Shown here one piece after another: positions 43,516-57,737 of a stretch of 64,000 nt of DNA. Positions within the stretch are counted from its first letter, which is position 1. Each line of letters starts with the position of its first letter. The position numbers and the translations under genes are program-made. The stretch is from positions 2,440,119-2,504,118 of the forward strand of contig OZ022240.1 of assembly GCA_963978895.1 (NCBI GenBank). The letters run 5' to 3'. The DNA is from Erpobdella octoculata (Eukaryota > Annelida > Clitellata > Hirudinida > Erpobdellidae). The notes beneath the pieces are model-generated. The model was not told the origin of the DNA. It saw only the letters and a program-made list of their open reading frames with translations, and made no database searches.

Positions 43516-45234
43516 TTCCCTAAATCCGCCAGGAAACGAATATAAAATTTAAATGAATTTACTTGCATAAAAGTTTTAGATGTGAATGCAATTTAAAATT
43601 AGATGTCATACGATTGCTTGCGAGACACTCTGTTGCTGATGTTGTTGTTTTTTTGCGAACTTTATCGTTCGTGTGTATGTGTATGTCTGACTCAGTGTAT
43701 GTGTATGCGTGTGTGTGTGTGTGTGTGTGTCTGTGTTTCTGAATGTGTGTGTGAGTGAACCAAGTATAAGTAATAAGTATGCAAGTACGTAAGTGTAAGT
43801 AAGTAAGTACGTAAGTAAGAACTTCAAAATAGATGTGATAATTACTGAACGAGCATCACACCACCACAAAAAAAAACAAATTGGGAGCAAGGTAAAGAAC
43901 GAATGAACGAACAAAACACAAGGTGTACTATAATACAATACAATACAACACCTAAATGCCATCTTCTTCCTCAACTTCCTTCATATCATAATAATAAGAA
44001 TAAGAATAATAATAATAATAACAATAATCATCATTATCATCATCAGAACGGAAAAAACCCAGGAAAACAAAAACAAAAACAACAAAACAAACAACGCAGA
44101 TATCAGGGGGAAAGCTGTGAAGCAGCCGTAGCAGCAGCAGAACTAAGAAAACTTATCTCTCATTTAGGAGCTCAGCTGACAGCAGTTGTGTTGTTGTAAC
44201 TTTGATGCATGCTGCTCATGTATGTAAGAAAAAATATCGCATATATAGATACATACGTATGTATTTAATACATACTAGGTATATATATGTATGTATATAA
44301 TGGTGTGAAAAGAAGGCAACGGTTTGAAATAAAATTAAAAATTTGAGATACAATTAAAAAAGAAATACATGAAGACCGGGATGATGGTTTAACAATTCCG
44401 AATGATGACACAAAATTTGACCCTAAAAAATGAACTTTCTCGATAATGTGAAAAACGACAAAAAACCGATAATATTTTAGAAAAAAAAACGAAAAAAAAT
44501 TCACACAAAGTTCCGGATAAAAAAACAACAAAAAACACTTAAAAAAAATCTTTTTTTTAAACCGTAAAATAAATACTCTGAAGAAATCGACAACGAATTT
44601 CAAAGTTTTCGTGAACAGCAATGTGGAAAAAAATGGTCTATCAAATACAGGGAAAGAGATGTGTGTGTGTGTGTGATCAGAACGAAAAATAAAATAAAAC
44701 AATTCTTTAAAGACTGTCCCCTAGTTGCAAGTTCCTTTAAAAAACGAAATTCGCAGTCGCCAGCAAGTTATATAAATAATAACAATAAAATAATAACAAT
44801 AATAATAATAATAACAATAATAATAATAATAACAATGATATTAATATTTGTCATAATAGATTAATCGATAATCTAGATAACCGATAGTTGTTTGATTGCT
44901 TGAAAATAAGTAAGTTTAGTTGCACCTTCTTCTTTTTGTAGTCGTGGTGGTAGTAGTAGGTGCAGTCGCTGTAGTAACAGTAGAACTCCTCGAGATACTA
45001 CGACAACACCGACGACAGAAAAACAACAGCAACATAAGTTTACTCATGAAGTATGTATGTGTGTGTGTGTGTGTGCAAGTGTGAACGTGTGTCAACATTG
45101 ATGATTAATAATAATATGCATATATATACGCCGGGTGGGGTTTGGCTGTTAGGACCCACGATGCACCAGCGACTGATGGATGGACAGAAGCTGTTGGAGG
45201 AATAAAGGAAATTACCGAGAAAGAGGGTAAGAGA

Positions 45235-45238
<4 letters not shown>

Positions 45239-45291
<53 letters not shown>
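45239..45291. repeat. (GA)n microsatellite
   Basis: About 52 bp of GA. Confidence 0.95.
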
Positions 45292-45294
<3 letters not shown>

Positions 45295-45697
45295 CATATA
45301 CATACGCAATTTAACCAAATGTAAACAAAAGAAAACAAAATGGCGAACTACGAAAAGATGCTTGTCATGAAGCAAACAGAACTTTAAGTAAAACAGAAAA
45401 CGTATCTGCAACTCAGAGAAAAAGTTAACAGATGTTTTTTAGCCTGTGACTTCCAACAAGCAGCAACAAAATTGGGAGGGGGGGATGTGAGAGTTCCATC
45501 TTTTAATTCTCCTTCTTCTTCTTTTTTCACGACGTTCCAGTTTCTCAAGTATTCCAGCTTATTGCCTACACAAAGAGAGATACAGAAAGAAAGAAAGAGA
45601 GAGAGAGGGAGTGATGAAGAGAGAGAGTGAAAGTAAGAGAGATGAAGATACTTCTCCACACCAGGCAGGCAGGTACAGAAGAAACCAATGAAAACGT

Positions 45698-48600
45698 TTA
45701 CCTGAGACCGGATATCAATCTCCCGGCGGCAGCGGCAGAGGCGGCCGGGTGGTCGAACATGCCCCCCATAGAACCGGGGAACATGTCCTCGCTCACGCTG
45801 CCCGTGGTCCGACGTTCGTCCACGTGCGGAGGCGAGTAAAAGGGCGTCATGGCGTCGCGAGAGATGAGGTCGCGACTCATCAGGTCGCGGCTCATCAGGT
45901 CGCGACCCATGAACTCTCGAGTGCCCGCCGAGAAATCCAGCGAGGAGAACGGATTCATCACCTCAGACCGACGTCTGTATAGCTGCTCGGCTTCGTTCAG
46001 GCGGCGCCTGCCCCCGAAGAAAGCAGACTGCCCATGGTGCGACAAGCTATAGTACAGCGGACCGGGAGTGGCCGAGAAGGGCAGGGTGTCGCCTCGACAA
46101 GCGTCGAACCTCTGGTGCTGGTCAGACGAATAGAACCGATGCTGTGACTGGTGGCTGTTGTGATTCTGAGAGGAGGACGTCTGGAGGTGAGTGGCCGATG
46201 CCGATGCAGAAGAAGAGGGAGAGAAGAGCTCAAGGTCAGACGCAGCAGAGGAAGAGGACGACGAAGAAGATGTTGCCAGGATGCCCGGTTGTTGGGGTTC
46301 ATTAGCGCTGTTGTTGTTGTTGTTGTTGTTGTTGTTCCTCCCTTGCAGGAAATCATCGAGTCCTGGCTGGGAGGAATTCTTATTGTTAGCAGATCCATTC
46401 GAAGGACTATTCGATCTCGATCTCATCTTCCCACCTTCCTCGATGTTCAGTCCGCTGTGAGACGAGGACGACCCTCTGAACACCTCGTCCATGCCGTTCG
46501 ATGCCGACGACCTCCCCTCGTTCAGACCCCCGCCGCTGCTCGTACTCCCGGCTCCCACGATGTCCGAGTCGCCCTCCATTTTGATTTCGTCGACCAGCGT
46601 GCCGGAGTCGTACCTGGCCGCCGCGAAGAAAGAAGCACTGTCCTTCCTCAGCTCGACCAGGCTGGCTCTATGCTGCTCGTCTTCCTTGTTGGTCTCCAGG
46701 TGGCGCAGCAGGTACGCCTCCCTGGCGAAGAGCTTCTTGCAGACGCAACAGGACAGGAGGGGTTCGCTCTGCGAAGAGCCCCTCTCTTCTCCGCCGATCA
46801 AAAGTCCTCCGCCGCAGTCCTCTCCTCCCATCGACCCGCCTCTCTCTATTCTGCTACTGTAACACGATCTGTAAGTAAAGAAATGTTTGAACCTGTTAAA
46901 CAAGTTTTCTCCATATCAAAAAATTGACGTAGTTAGCGATGCTGATGGCTTAGTTATTGGATATCTGGGTGTCGCAGACAAGCCTGGGAATGGGACTATA
47001 TACACGCTTGATTCATCCACTGACAAACCAGCAACGCCCAAGTGTTTCTAGTTATAAAAAATATGACTTCTTAAAAGTCTAGTGTCAGGAAAAGGGCCAG
47101 CAGCGATAACTTAGCCAACGAGGTTCATCTGATTCATGGCTAAATAATAGCCAGCTGAATGGAAGGTCGATATGATGGTCCTGTCAAACCTATTGCCCAG
47201 TAGTAGTTTGGCGGGCCGGGGTACATCGAGTCAAGTGCCCACAAAAGCCCTGGGTTTTCGGTGGCCTCTCTGTCCCAAGCTTACAAATAATACACAAACA
47301 CTTACTTCACCATACATAAACACGTCACAGAACATTCAAGCGTACGTATCGTCTAATAAATTGTCTCAGAAGATTACAGACGTTAATCAATCAAAAACAA
47401 GGGAGTTTAGTGTCGACCAAATTAATTTAGTCAGAGGGATATTAATTAAATAAAAACAAAAATGGGTCCGGGCAGATTCAACCGACTAGGTGAGTTTAGG
47501 GGTTATTGACTTGTTACTTACCTGGAATTTGACCCGTGGTTTCCCGAAGGTCTTTCGTCATCTATATCAATGAAATCTGAAAGGGGTCGTCCGCTGGAAA
47601 AAACTCTCCAGAAATCCGGATGGTGTTTGTGAATATGCTGGAAATATCTGATCTCGTTGGCGCAGTGCTTCTCGCAGATCTGGCAAATCAGGTTCGTGGG
47701 TCTGGCCAGGCTCGTTCGGATCTGTAATGAATAATCAATCACGAGTTCTTAAAAATGGGATTCTCTTGAAAACATTTTTCGTACATTTTTTTGTAACTTA
47801 ATTCAAAAACCAAACCTTGTCCTTGGGCAAATCATTAGCAGCTGAAGGAGCCGAGTGGATGATGGAGTACGATTTCGGGAGAGGTATGTTGTGCCCTTTG
47901 ATGTGCTGCTGCAAGCTGGAGAGCTGACGAAAGGATTTAGAACAGCCCTCCACTGCACACTGATAGGGCCTTTCGCCTAGTGAGAACGATTATTATACAA
48001 AAAATTGTCTTTAAACAACGGGCATGTAACGTTACACCTAGCTGGCCATGCAGCCCCTGGCGATGTATCGCTCACTGTCCCTAGCGATGGCAACGAAACC
48101 GTGAATGGGGGGGGGGGGGAATAAGCTACAGTAGAATCAACGCACAAGTCCTTTTCAAACAGAGGATAAGATATGTGTATTGTAAATGGTTCACAATCTG
48201 ATATGTAAATGCACTCTTGCAGAGATAATGTCTGGGCAAACATGATGGAGTTTTTTTTTGTTTATAGAAAAGATCACCGGCGTCTTTCTGCGTGTCTCTT
48301 TCTTTTTATATCTCTCTCTCTCCCTCTCTCCCTCCATTTCTTTCGCTTTTAAAATAAAAAAAAAAGAAACCAATTATTCATTTGAAATCTGACCCCATCC
48401 GGCGAGCCATAAATTTAAACTGGATCCAACAGCAAAGGAAGCTTCGGAATGTGGAGTATTATTGTATTTAGTTGTACGGTCGTCATGAGCCAGCCCATTT
48501 GAGCCCATTCATTCACCGCCACGCGATTCTTAAAATGCTTAAGATGTTAAGATGTTAATATGTTCCAGGCTCTAAGAGGATAAGTTTAGCTGCTGAGAGA

Positions 48601-48759
48601 GAATTCCACAGCTCAGAGGACCCAAATAAACCACTTTTGAGTCTGCGGAGACTGCTTTCCATTTTTAGTTTTTTTTCTCCTATGACTAAAAAATAGAAAA
48701 TAACAGAGAAGATGAATCTGAATTATCATCTTCTCCAACCTCCCAGTGAGTAACTGAGC

Positions 48760-48790
<31 letters not shown>

Positions 48791-51636
48791 TATAACCTAT
48801 GTCTACCTGTAGGATTCCGGTTTTATCGGCGAACACAACCGGTCGACAAACGGATAGGAGAGATGAGAAGAAGCTGCCAATACGATCAGCTGGCTCGATT
48901 CTCAAGCCGCGCCGCACTCGAGCCAGCCAGCCAGTAGTAGCCTGTCAGAAAATAATCTCAGTCTCGACCTTGACACTCGCACAGCTTGACGTACGTGTGA
49001 CGCATTGGAAAAAGAAACAAGTGGTTTTCATTACGTCAGTCAGCAGAAATTATCTAGCGCATTTCTTTTTTTTGGTTCATTACAATTACAATGGTCAGGA
49101 TGACAAAGAACGATCGATCCCACCAACTCTCCCCCCCCTCAAAACAACAACAAGTGTAAGCTGTACACAAACACAAGATCACAGACGCACAAACACAAGC
49201 ACACAAACACAGGCATACAAACACAGAAACACAAGGACAGGCACACAAACACAGGCACACAAACACAGACACGCAAACCGAAACACACGTGGACAGGAAA
49301 AAGAAAGATATTACGAAAGCAAGTTTTCCTTTAAATAGATTGACCCTCGCACGAGAACAGCTGTGATTCAGCAGCAAATACAGAACGAAAGTGTTTTTTC
49401 CACTGGTCCTTTCCATGCGAAGTCAAAACCGCCACTAGAAACAACCGTTCATGGAGTGTACAAATAAAATCTATTATCAAAATATAAATCTACTAAATGT
49501 AACATCTATTCACAGATCCATCCATTAAAATCCACCTAATTCTCAGCCAGCCATTAAAACAAATCAACAAGCTTCTTGCACCTCGGATTCGGCACCTGGA
49601 ACTTCATAGATAAAATTCTGATTGCGTTCCTCTTCTTCTTCTTTCAATTTTTTTTTATCTCGCCTCGACCAAATCGCAAGGTCAGGAAAAGGAAAAAAAG
49701 AGAATGAAAATAAAATCAAAAGTCCGCGCTGGAGGAGAGGAGAGAGGCACAGCAACTGCAGCCAGCGCCCATTGATTTTCATTAGAGGATGTGGACCGAA
49801 TGCGACCGTTGATTGGGCCCATGCATTCTCACACCACCCAAAAGAAGACAAAAAATAAGAAAGAAAGAAAACATTACTGCAAGTCCGTTTAATTAATTCA
49901 GATGACCAGCTGCTATACAGGCTCAGCTGCATCATCGTTGAGTTAGCTTAATAATTAATTTAAATTAAATTTTATTTCTTTTTTTTTGTTTTTTAATTTT
50001 TTATCGTCTAATCGTTGTCTTCTTAGCCCGGTTATGACTTGAGTTGACGAGCAAGTAATGTCCGATTAACGGGTCGTGACTATAATAACGTCGTTGAGAA
50101 TGTTTAAAAGAAAAATTGAGGGAGAGCGACAAGGAAGGAAAAGGAGAGAGAGAAAGAGAGAGACCAAGAGACAGAGAGAGAGAAAGAGAGAGAGAGCAAG
50201 AGAGAGAGAAAGAGAGAGAAAGAAAGAGAAAAAGAGAGAGAGAGATCAGGAGTAATAAAAGGACATGAATGAAAATGAAAGCAATTAAATGCACACGCCA
50301 TAATGACTGGACAACTGGGCAGTTAGTTATACAGATAGATAGTCACAGACAGACCTGTGTGTATGCGCAGATGTTGTTGAACGTGAGACAGCTGCTTGAA
50401 CGCCTTGTCGCAGTATCTGCACGGATACTTCCTGACGTTCGTGTGGACCAGCGAGTGCTGGGCCAGCTGCTGTGACGACGGAAAGGACTTGAGACACTTG
50501 ACGCACTTGTACCCTTTGTCCTCCATCCTGTGGATCTCTTTGGCATGCCTCTGCATGTCTGACTTGTTGACGAATTCCTGAATGTAGGTAATAAACAAGA
50601 TCCATATAAATATTGTCATCTAGTGAAAAAAATACTATATAAGCATTAAATATTATTCTAAAATTAATCGAATTGTCATAAAGTTCGTTGAGCTGTAGCA
50701 ATACTGACTTGTGCTGCTTTTGAGATAAATTAAAAATGTTTTGATTCTACTAGCTCTGACATTTACAGGCAGTGCGAGGCCACGATCTCCCTTGAAATCC
50801 ATAGCAGGGACCCTGTGGACACGAACCCAATGCACGGGACTACAACAGTGTGGGAAAGAATCAGGCTAGAGCCAATTGAGCCAACGGCATGAACCAAAGC
50901 GGGGCCACGATCGCAAGGGAAATAATCGGGAATTTGTATCGCCTCTAGAGATCTTAAAGGTTGTCTCATTCTGGTAATTGAAGCGATATGAGCATCCATA
51001 CATACACAGACCAAATCACAGAAGCTAATACAACTTAAACCTCTTATTAACCAAAGCAGAAACACAGATCCAAAGTGCAGACAGTGAGAGTTTTTAAAGG
51101 CTTTCCAAAAAAAACTGGTTTTCAGAAAAGGTACTGTAGAAGAAATGTTAAAGTAGCGGGGGGGGGGCAGAGCATTGCAAAGGACGTCCGCGTCTCCTGC
51201 CAAAAGAAGATGACATCAAGTAAGTGTCTTCTTTCTACAAGCAGGCAGAGGCAGACAACTTGTAGCTGAGCAGCACACGGGTACGAAATCTATCTTATTT
51301 ACTCGTACGTTTTATTTTAATAACACACTGCCTGGAAGCAGCTTACAACCGGAAATCTACAACTTCCAGCGACAACGGCAACTTCCAACGCGTCTGAACG
51401 CGTTGGAAGTTGCAAGATCGCGGCTACACATGATACACACAAACACACACACACGCAAGATCGCGGCTACACATGATACACACAAACACACACATACACA
51501 CACGAAGACAGAAAACCGTGCAAGCACTGGCAAGCAGAAATATATATAAATACGGAAAAATACCTAACCAGGGTAGCCATTCCTAGGTATCTCCCACTCT
51601 CTCATTCTCTCTCTTCTCCACTTTCTCTCCTCTCTC

Positions 51637-51708
<72 letters not shown>

Positions 51709-51809
51709 TCTTCCTCTCTCTCAATTTGCATCACATCAAATTGTACGATATTGTAGTAGAACAAGTAGTAGTTGTAGTAGAAGTAGTAGTATTAGCAGCA
51801 ACAGCAGTT

Positions 51810-51864
<55 letters not shown>

Positions 51865-52652
51865 CAGTAGCAGTAGCCGTAGCAGTAGTAGTAGCAGTTG
51901 CAGTAGTAGTAGTAGTAGTAGTAATAATATATTTGCGAGAGTTCAACCATGCGTGTAATTATTTTGTGAAAAAACGTAATTCTGCTACGTAAGCAAACAC
52001 AGCAACGGTTCAAACCTTGGCCAAACATTAATCGTGAGTGCATATGTCTGTGTTTTCTGTGTGTGTATGTGTGTGTGTGTGTGTGTGTAACTGTGTGTGT
52101 GTGTGTGTGTGTGTAACTGTGTGTGTGTGTGTATGTGTAACTGTGAGTGTTTGCGAATGAAAGTATACGTAATATATGAGAAATAAATCTTTAAACAGAA
52201 GAACCGTACGAGCAATATTGAAATTCCCCTTTTACTATCATAAACTATAATGACATCAATAGTAAATTCTTTTTCATATGGCCCAGCGTTTTATGAAAAA
52301 GTTTTAACGCTGCCTGTTTTATCGAATCTCTAACTGACATTTTAAGCGACGTCATTCGAATTGGATGCAGAACTATAAAAACCCACAAAACCCACTCGTC
52401 CCGACGATGGCATCCTCCGACCGACCGGGCTGGACCCGACCCGACCCGACCAAGCGGGACCCGACCCGACCCGACCAAGCGGGACCCGACCCGACCCGAC
52501 CCGGCCCGGCCGGCGATACAACAACAGCAACGACGATGACGTAGAAAGGGGTCAACGCCGTGCAACAGTGCAAACTACCACGGCGATCGATGGTGAGCGA
52601 GAAAAAATTCTTCTTATCGACACAAATCAATAGCGCTGAAAGAGAGCGAGAG

Positions 52653-52746
<94 letters not shown>

Positions 52747-54368
52747 GGAGGGAAAGAGCGGTGGAAAATAAAAATGGGAGAGAGGGAGAGCATAAAAACT
52801 CGGGCAAGCAGAATAAAAAAGATCTTGAAGAAAAAAAAATCCCAGAACAAATACATGCAAATTGATCCGATGGTGATTAAGACGTAGCTTGAGATGACGA
52901 CTGCAGATCAATACGACTCCACGTAGTCATTCCACCCTCACAAGTAGACCACAACTGTAAAAAAAACCTAGGTGGGCTACCCGGCTACCCCAGCCCTAGC
53001 TAGCTAACGGAGAGGGTCTCCGCGGTTCGCTCACCTGATCACACATGCGACAGTGGTAGCATCTGATGGCCCGGAAGGTCTTGACTTGATGGGATCCGAT
53101 CCCGGTACTGCTCGAGACGTTCTTCTCCTCCGACCTCATCAAGTCCCCGTGAAGCTTCGACGGCACAACGCCTCCGCCGGGCATCAGAGGTCCACCGTTC
53201 AGGCCGGGGTGGTGGTGAAATCTTTCGGGAAGGCCGGACGAACCGGAGCCTCTGGTCAGCCTGTGATGGAGGTTGGCATCGACAATCGATGGGGGAAAGC
53301 GGGGAAAAACATCACACGGTTGACTGGGGTGGTGATTTTCCGGAGACCCTTCATGGAAAAAAAATCATTATTAGATGAGCCATGCAATTGTCAAGTAACC
53401 TAGCTGCATAGGTTTAAAACTACAAAAACTACTTCTTTCTAATAATTCTTGAAAAACCTAACGCACTGATAATGATGGTGATGATGATGACATTAATATG
53501 CAATACATTTATTATGACAATATTGCTGGCTGCTTATCACAACAAATACTAACAGTTACGAGCTCCATCTCTAAGATCCAGCGTGGACTTGCTCTTATGC
53601 AAATCCAGGACTGTAAACAGAAACAGAACGTACAGTTAGGTATAAGACGCGTCAGATTTACATGTAAACCGGTTTACACTTAAGTGTAAACGTTGTTTAC
53701 ACGTAAAGACTCTTTATGTGTAAAAAAAATATTTACGCGTAAATGTGAAGGACAAGTGGGCTGGTAAATTAGCTTTTTTTTTTAAATCCGCTCCGTCCGC
53801 ACTCGAAACAGATGCGCCCGCATTCATTGGCGAGCCGTCACGGAGAAAGGGAAATTAGTGGGAAAATATGTAGAGAAATAAGTAAGGTAAAAAATTTAAA
53901 GGGTGAGGTGAATGGTCGTAGGAAGGAAGGGAAGTAGGAAAGGAGGTAGAAAGGAAAGAACGGGGCGGGAGAAGGAAGGACAGAGAGAGAGAGAGAGACA
54001 GAGAGACAGACAAACAAACAAGCAAACAAACAAGTAGCAAGCAGCAATAGAGGAAGAAAGTTTATTGGAAACTTGAATTCTGCTATGTCTACGTCGGCCG
54101 ATAAAATCACAATAGCACAGGAGTACGAATAACATCATAAATTAAGCAGGCACTTGATGTTAACATTCAATTATTTTTAGCTACCTGACTGCATGAAGAT
54201 TTGAGACTTGTAGTGGGACTCGGGAGAGAAGGGTTTGATCCTCTGGCCGTTCTCGTGGGGAGATCTGAAGCCCGCGGTTGAGCCATCTTCGTCGTCTTCA
54301 TTGTTGCTCATGAACTTGTTGCCACCCGGTGATAAGTTTGCAACAGGTGTGTTGTTGGAGCAAACATC
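45698..54368 (-). CDS. C2H2 zinc-finger factor, ZNF362/ZNF384/rotund/LIN-29 type (5' end missing)
   Basis: Exons, 5' to 3': 54368-54185, 53348-53035, 50577-50355, 47976-47816, 47721-47522, 46868-45698; joined in frame they give 750 residues. Fingers: CRMC-x12-H-x4-H (split by an intron), CVKC, CRYC, CAVEGC (C-x4-C), CQIC, and a degenerate last one (CCVC...RHLETN). The block [20 protein letters not shown], followed by [10 protein letters not shown], closely follows ZNF384 (AFRQLSHLQQHTRIHTG, RPYKCAHPGC), where such proteins bind poly(A/T)-like DNA and pattern neural or limb tissue. The N-terminal part is disordered; the C-terminal exon has Asn and Ser runs and repeated SRDL units ([14 protein letters not shown]). 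The first exon here starts at a strong acceptor (TCTTTCTCCGACTGCAG), so the initiator exon lies at higher coordinates and was not found; an in-frame ATG at 54404 is less likely. The stop is TAA at 45698; a donor-like CAG/GTAAAC overlaps it. Confidence 0.85.
47308..47395. repeat. Dispersed repeat shared with 57738-57815
   Basis: Both loci carry CATAAACAC-TCACAGAACA-TCAA, a short variable part, CGTCTAA, ATTGTCTCAGA and TACAGACGTTAATCAA in the same order and orientation. It lies in the last intron of the zinc-finger gene. Family unknown. Confidence 0.8.
51378..51413. other. Perfect 16-bp inverted repeat with 4-nt loop
   Basis: GCAACTTCCAACGCGT (51378-51393), loop CTGA, then the exact reverse complement (51398-51413). 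A partial third copy, CAACTTCCAGCG, lies just upstream (51360-51371). It is inside a zinc-finger gene intron. Confidence 0.9.
51412..51495. repeat. Direct repeat, period 43 bp, abutting the hairpin
   Basis: GCAAGATCGCGGCTACACAT, followed by GATACACACAAACACACACA, occurs at 51412 and again at 51455. Confidence 0.92.
51638..51712. repeat. (CT)n microsatellite
   Basis: About 70 bp of CT within a longer TC-rich region (51590-51720). Confidence 0.95.
51765..51923. repeat. (GTA)n/(GCA)n microsatellite
   Basis: About 155 bp of GTA with GCA, GTT and CGT variants; all frames through it are repeat artefacts. Confidence 0.94.
52433..52514. repeat. 25-bp GC-rich minisatellite
   Basis: Three units of the 25-bp pattern (GACCC)3 followed by GACCAAGCGG. 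The third is altered to CCGGCCCGGCC. A GC-rich spot in an otherwise AT-rich region. Confidence 0.9.
52655..52742. repeat. (GA)n microsatellite
   Basis: About 85 bp with one phase slip (GAGGAG) near 52693. Confidence 0.96.
53664..53700. other. Overlapping palindromes built from GTAAAC/GTTTAC
   Basis: GTAAACCGGTTTAC (53664-53677) is a perfect 14-bp palindrome. GTTTACACTTAAGTGTAAAC (53672-53691) is a perfect 20-bp palindrome. GTAAAC-GTT-GTTTAC (53686-53700) is a third inverted repeat. GTAAAC is the forkhead-factor core. It lies in the intron between the zinc-finger exons 54185 and 53348; weaker GTAAA-type motifs continue to about 53750. Confidence 0.8.
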
Positions 54369-55558
54369 CTGCAGTCGGAGAAAGAGACGTAATAATGTAA
54401 GCATGTTAAATTCGGTGTTCCGGTATTTTTGTTTATCTCCCTATGTCTCTCTTTCCCTATTTTTCCCACTACAACATCTCTTCCCGAAGCAATCTAAAAT
54501 TCCCGCTCTTCAATTAACAAGAGATGATGGTGAGGATGTGATAGATTGATGATGATGATGATGATGATGAGGACAGAACAATTAAGAATAGTTTAAAACT
54601 GATAGTAAACAAAAACAACAACATGACAATTTCCACATTTAAACAATTCGGGGCATTACCCGCCTTTTCGTCTTCAACGCAATTTAATGCAATACGATGC
54701 AGTGCAATGCAATAAAATGCAAAACAAAACAGTACAATATTTAATTAGAAATAATACAGCATCAAGTCCAGCCATATACATATTCACAAAAATACCCGTA
54801 AATACAGACTTCTTTGGCGGGGATGGCCAAAAAACTGGCAGGAGGGGCCAAAAACAGCGGGGGCCCAAAGACGTCGGCAAAAGCCAACATTTGATCTTAG
54901 ATCCACAAATCCCACTGGAAAACAAAAGCCGGATGCTAAAATTTTAAAAAGTAGTCATTTTTTCTTCTAAATTTGGTCAACTTGAACTTTTTCTCACTTA
55001 TTCCTAGCTTTAAACGGTATTTCTCGTAATAATATTGTTATAAATTTGTATTACAATAACATTTCATATACTATAATTCATATTATGTGATTTCCCATTG
55101 TTCCAATCCAGCTTTTTAGCTGCAATACAAATAAAAGTTATATCTATCTTTTAGTTTGTCAAAAAAGTAAAATTTGAAGTCAAAGGGGCCATTGCCCTTC
55201 CCGCCCCGCACCCTGGATCCGCAACTGCACACATACACGTATGTGACGAAGGCGTAAACATATAGACATTTACACATACATACAAGCGAGATTTTTATCC
55301 GAAAAGGAATTAAAAATAACTCGGAGAAACATGACATTGAAGAAGCCTTTTTAAGCCAATTACGCGACCTTGTAACGGGACAAGGACATTGAGGACACAC
55401 ACTAATCATCATACAAAATTCACAATTAAGTGACTCAGTCCAGCGTACATGTTAATTACTTATAAGTCTTATAACAATCTCTGCCTCTCAATGCGACTGC
55501 GTGTTTGCATCCGTATTGCTCTGTATGCATATATTGCTGTGTACATGTCTGTGTACTC

Positions 55559-55592
<34 letters not shown>

Positions 55593-55738
55593 GGATTATT
55601 TGTTTTTAAATTTCATTTATTATTATCGAGGCTAGTTATAATAGTATAAATAGTATTTTAATGCCACAAATGCTTCCTCATCTGATTTGTTCTTATTTAA
55701 CGTAATTTAAAAGTATAATTAAAACACTGAACGGATAT

Positions 55739-55845
<107 letters not shown>

Positions 55846-57242
55846 GAGGGAAAGAAAAGGGAGAAAAGACTGAGGCAAAATGAAAACTGAATTTCTAATG
55901 ATAGAACAAGCTAATACATACACATAGATATAAAATTGAATCTACAGTAAAACAGAACCAAGTGGAATGTTTATAGCGTTTTTCAAGGGTTCTCTTTGTA
56001 ATCGTACCATCATATACACAGAACAGGCTTTTGAGACTCGATTTAATGCCGTTTAACTCCCATCGCGTTCGCATTTACAAGTAAACTTTGAACGAGAAGT
56101 AAATCCATGCGTGAAGGAAAAATAAGTCATTTGCGTACATTAAAAAAAAAACAGGATTCTAGCCAACAAAAACAGCTACGCGCCAGCCGAGAGTGAGCTG
56201 ACCCAGATGGAAGAGGACCACGATGGTGGCATGTTCCGAGGAGACAGCCGCACGTAGCCCGCCGAGCCCCACCGTCGCATCCCCCCTTTCATCTCCCCTC
56301 TTCGGTTGGAAAGCAATATAATAACTCACGACCGATAGCGCTATATCAGAAATAAGAATTTTTACTCTTAGGTCTTGAGTCATCAGCACGCTTATGTCAT
56401 CGACTTAAAAAAAAAAAAAAAGAAAAGAAATATTCTGAGCGGGCGGCAAAGTTGCTTTCAATAGAGTTAAGTCGGTGATGCGTCATACTCACAGGCACTC
56501 CTCATCAGTTGGCAAAGTATTGTATAACAGATATATATATCTGGCGATTTAATTTCTAATGAACACCTCTTAATATAGAATTTATTTATTTATTTTTATC
56601 GATTTTTCCCAGTATGGGTATATTTTTAATCGATATTTTGGTATATGAACGAATGTGCAGTATATGCAGTAAGTATGTATATGTATACGTTCAAGTGCAT
56701 GTATTTCTATTAGCTATTCATTGAGACATACTACAACATACACTAATTATAGTAATTAAATACTTATACATCTCAATAATTAACAATCACGAGTGAGCAA
56801 ACTCATAATAGAAACATTATAGACCCCGCCAATGTAATTGCTGATTGTGACAACAATTAAATATTATTTATAGGGGTTATTTTTATTTAAAAAGTGGTAT
56901 TTATATTTGGTAATTAATTTACGGTCAGAGAGTGTAAGTCAGCGTCTAGCAGTTACATCGGGCGTTGCTAAGTGGCCGATACGGTAAGGGAATTAAATCA
57001 TTATTAGTAGTTGTTGTCAATCATACGTAAAGGGAAACTAAAATCTTAATAATTCCTAATTAATTACAAGGAGACAGGTCACTAATAAAACCTACCCTAA
57101 ACCTTGGGGTTGAGATTGTAAGTCGCTTACTTACTACGCATTGGTTTGATGTGCCGTACCCAAAATTACTTAGTCGACCAGCGTCAAAGCTTTGATGCAG
57201 ACGAAAAAAGTTCAAGTTCAACAACTTACTCGTTGATAAATT

Positions 57243-57244
<2 letters not shown>

Positions 57245-57304
<60 letters not shown>
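57245..57304. repeat. (CT)n microsatellite
   Basis: About 60 bp of perfect CT. Confidence 0.96.
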
Positions 57305-57307
<3 letters not shown>

Positions 57308-57737
57308 TAGTTATTTTTCCGAAACTCTTTTTCACACACTTTTACTTAACTTGACTTCTCCGTCTGTCTGTCTGTCGTCAAAAATTTTGAATTGATTTTT
57401 TCACCAAAGTTTAGACAAGTTAGACCTTTGAAGCTTTCAGCATAGACTTTGGCCACCCGCCAAAACAATATTCAATAGTTTCCGAAGCGATTTAATCATT
57501 ATTTCAAATAATTTCAATATTTATTTTGTAACGCATTTAAAATTATTCACTAGATGGTGCTAGCGTCATTTAAACGAACTTTTAGGTAATCATGACTATG
57601 ACAAAAACTTATTAAAATGTTGACTAAGGTATTACTATAAACAATGGCAAAATTATTATTGCATTTAGAAATCGATTTGCATAATGTAAAAACATAAAAT
57701 CGTGTTTTTAACAACACACGTACACTCGTTTCGCGTC

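Noticed and set aside
46151..46927. 258-residue plus-strand frame
   Set aside because: Antisense of the zinc-finger gene's last exon; Val and Leu runs come from the Asn-run codons.
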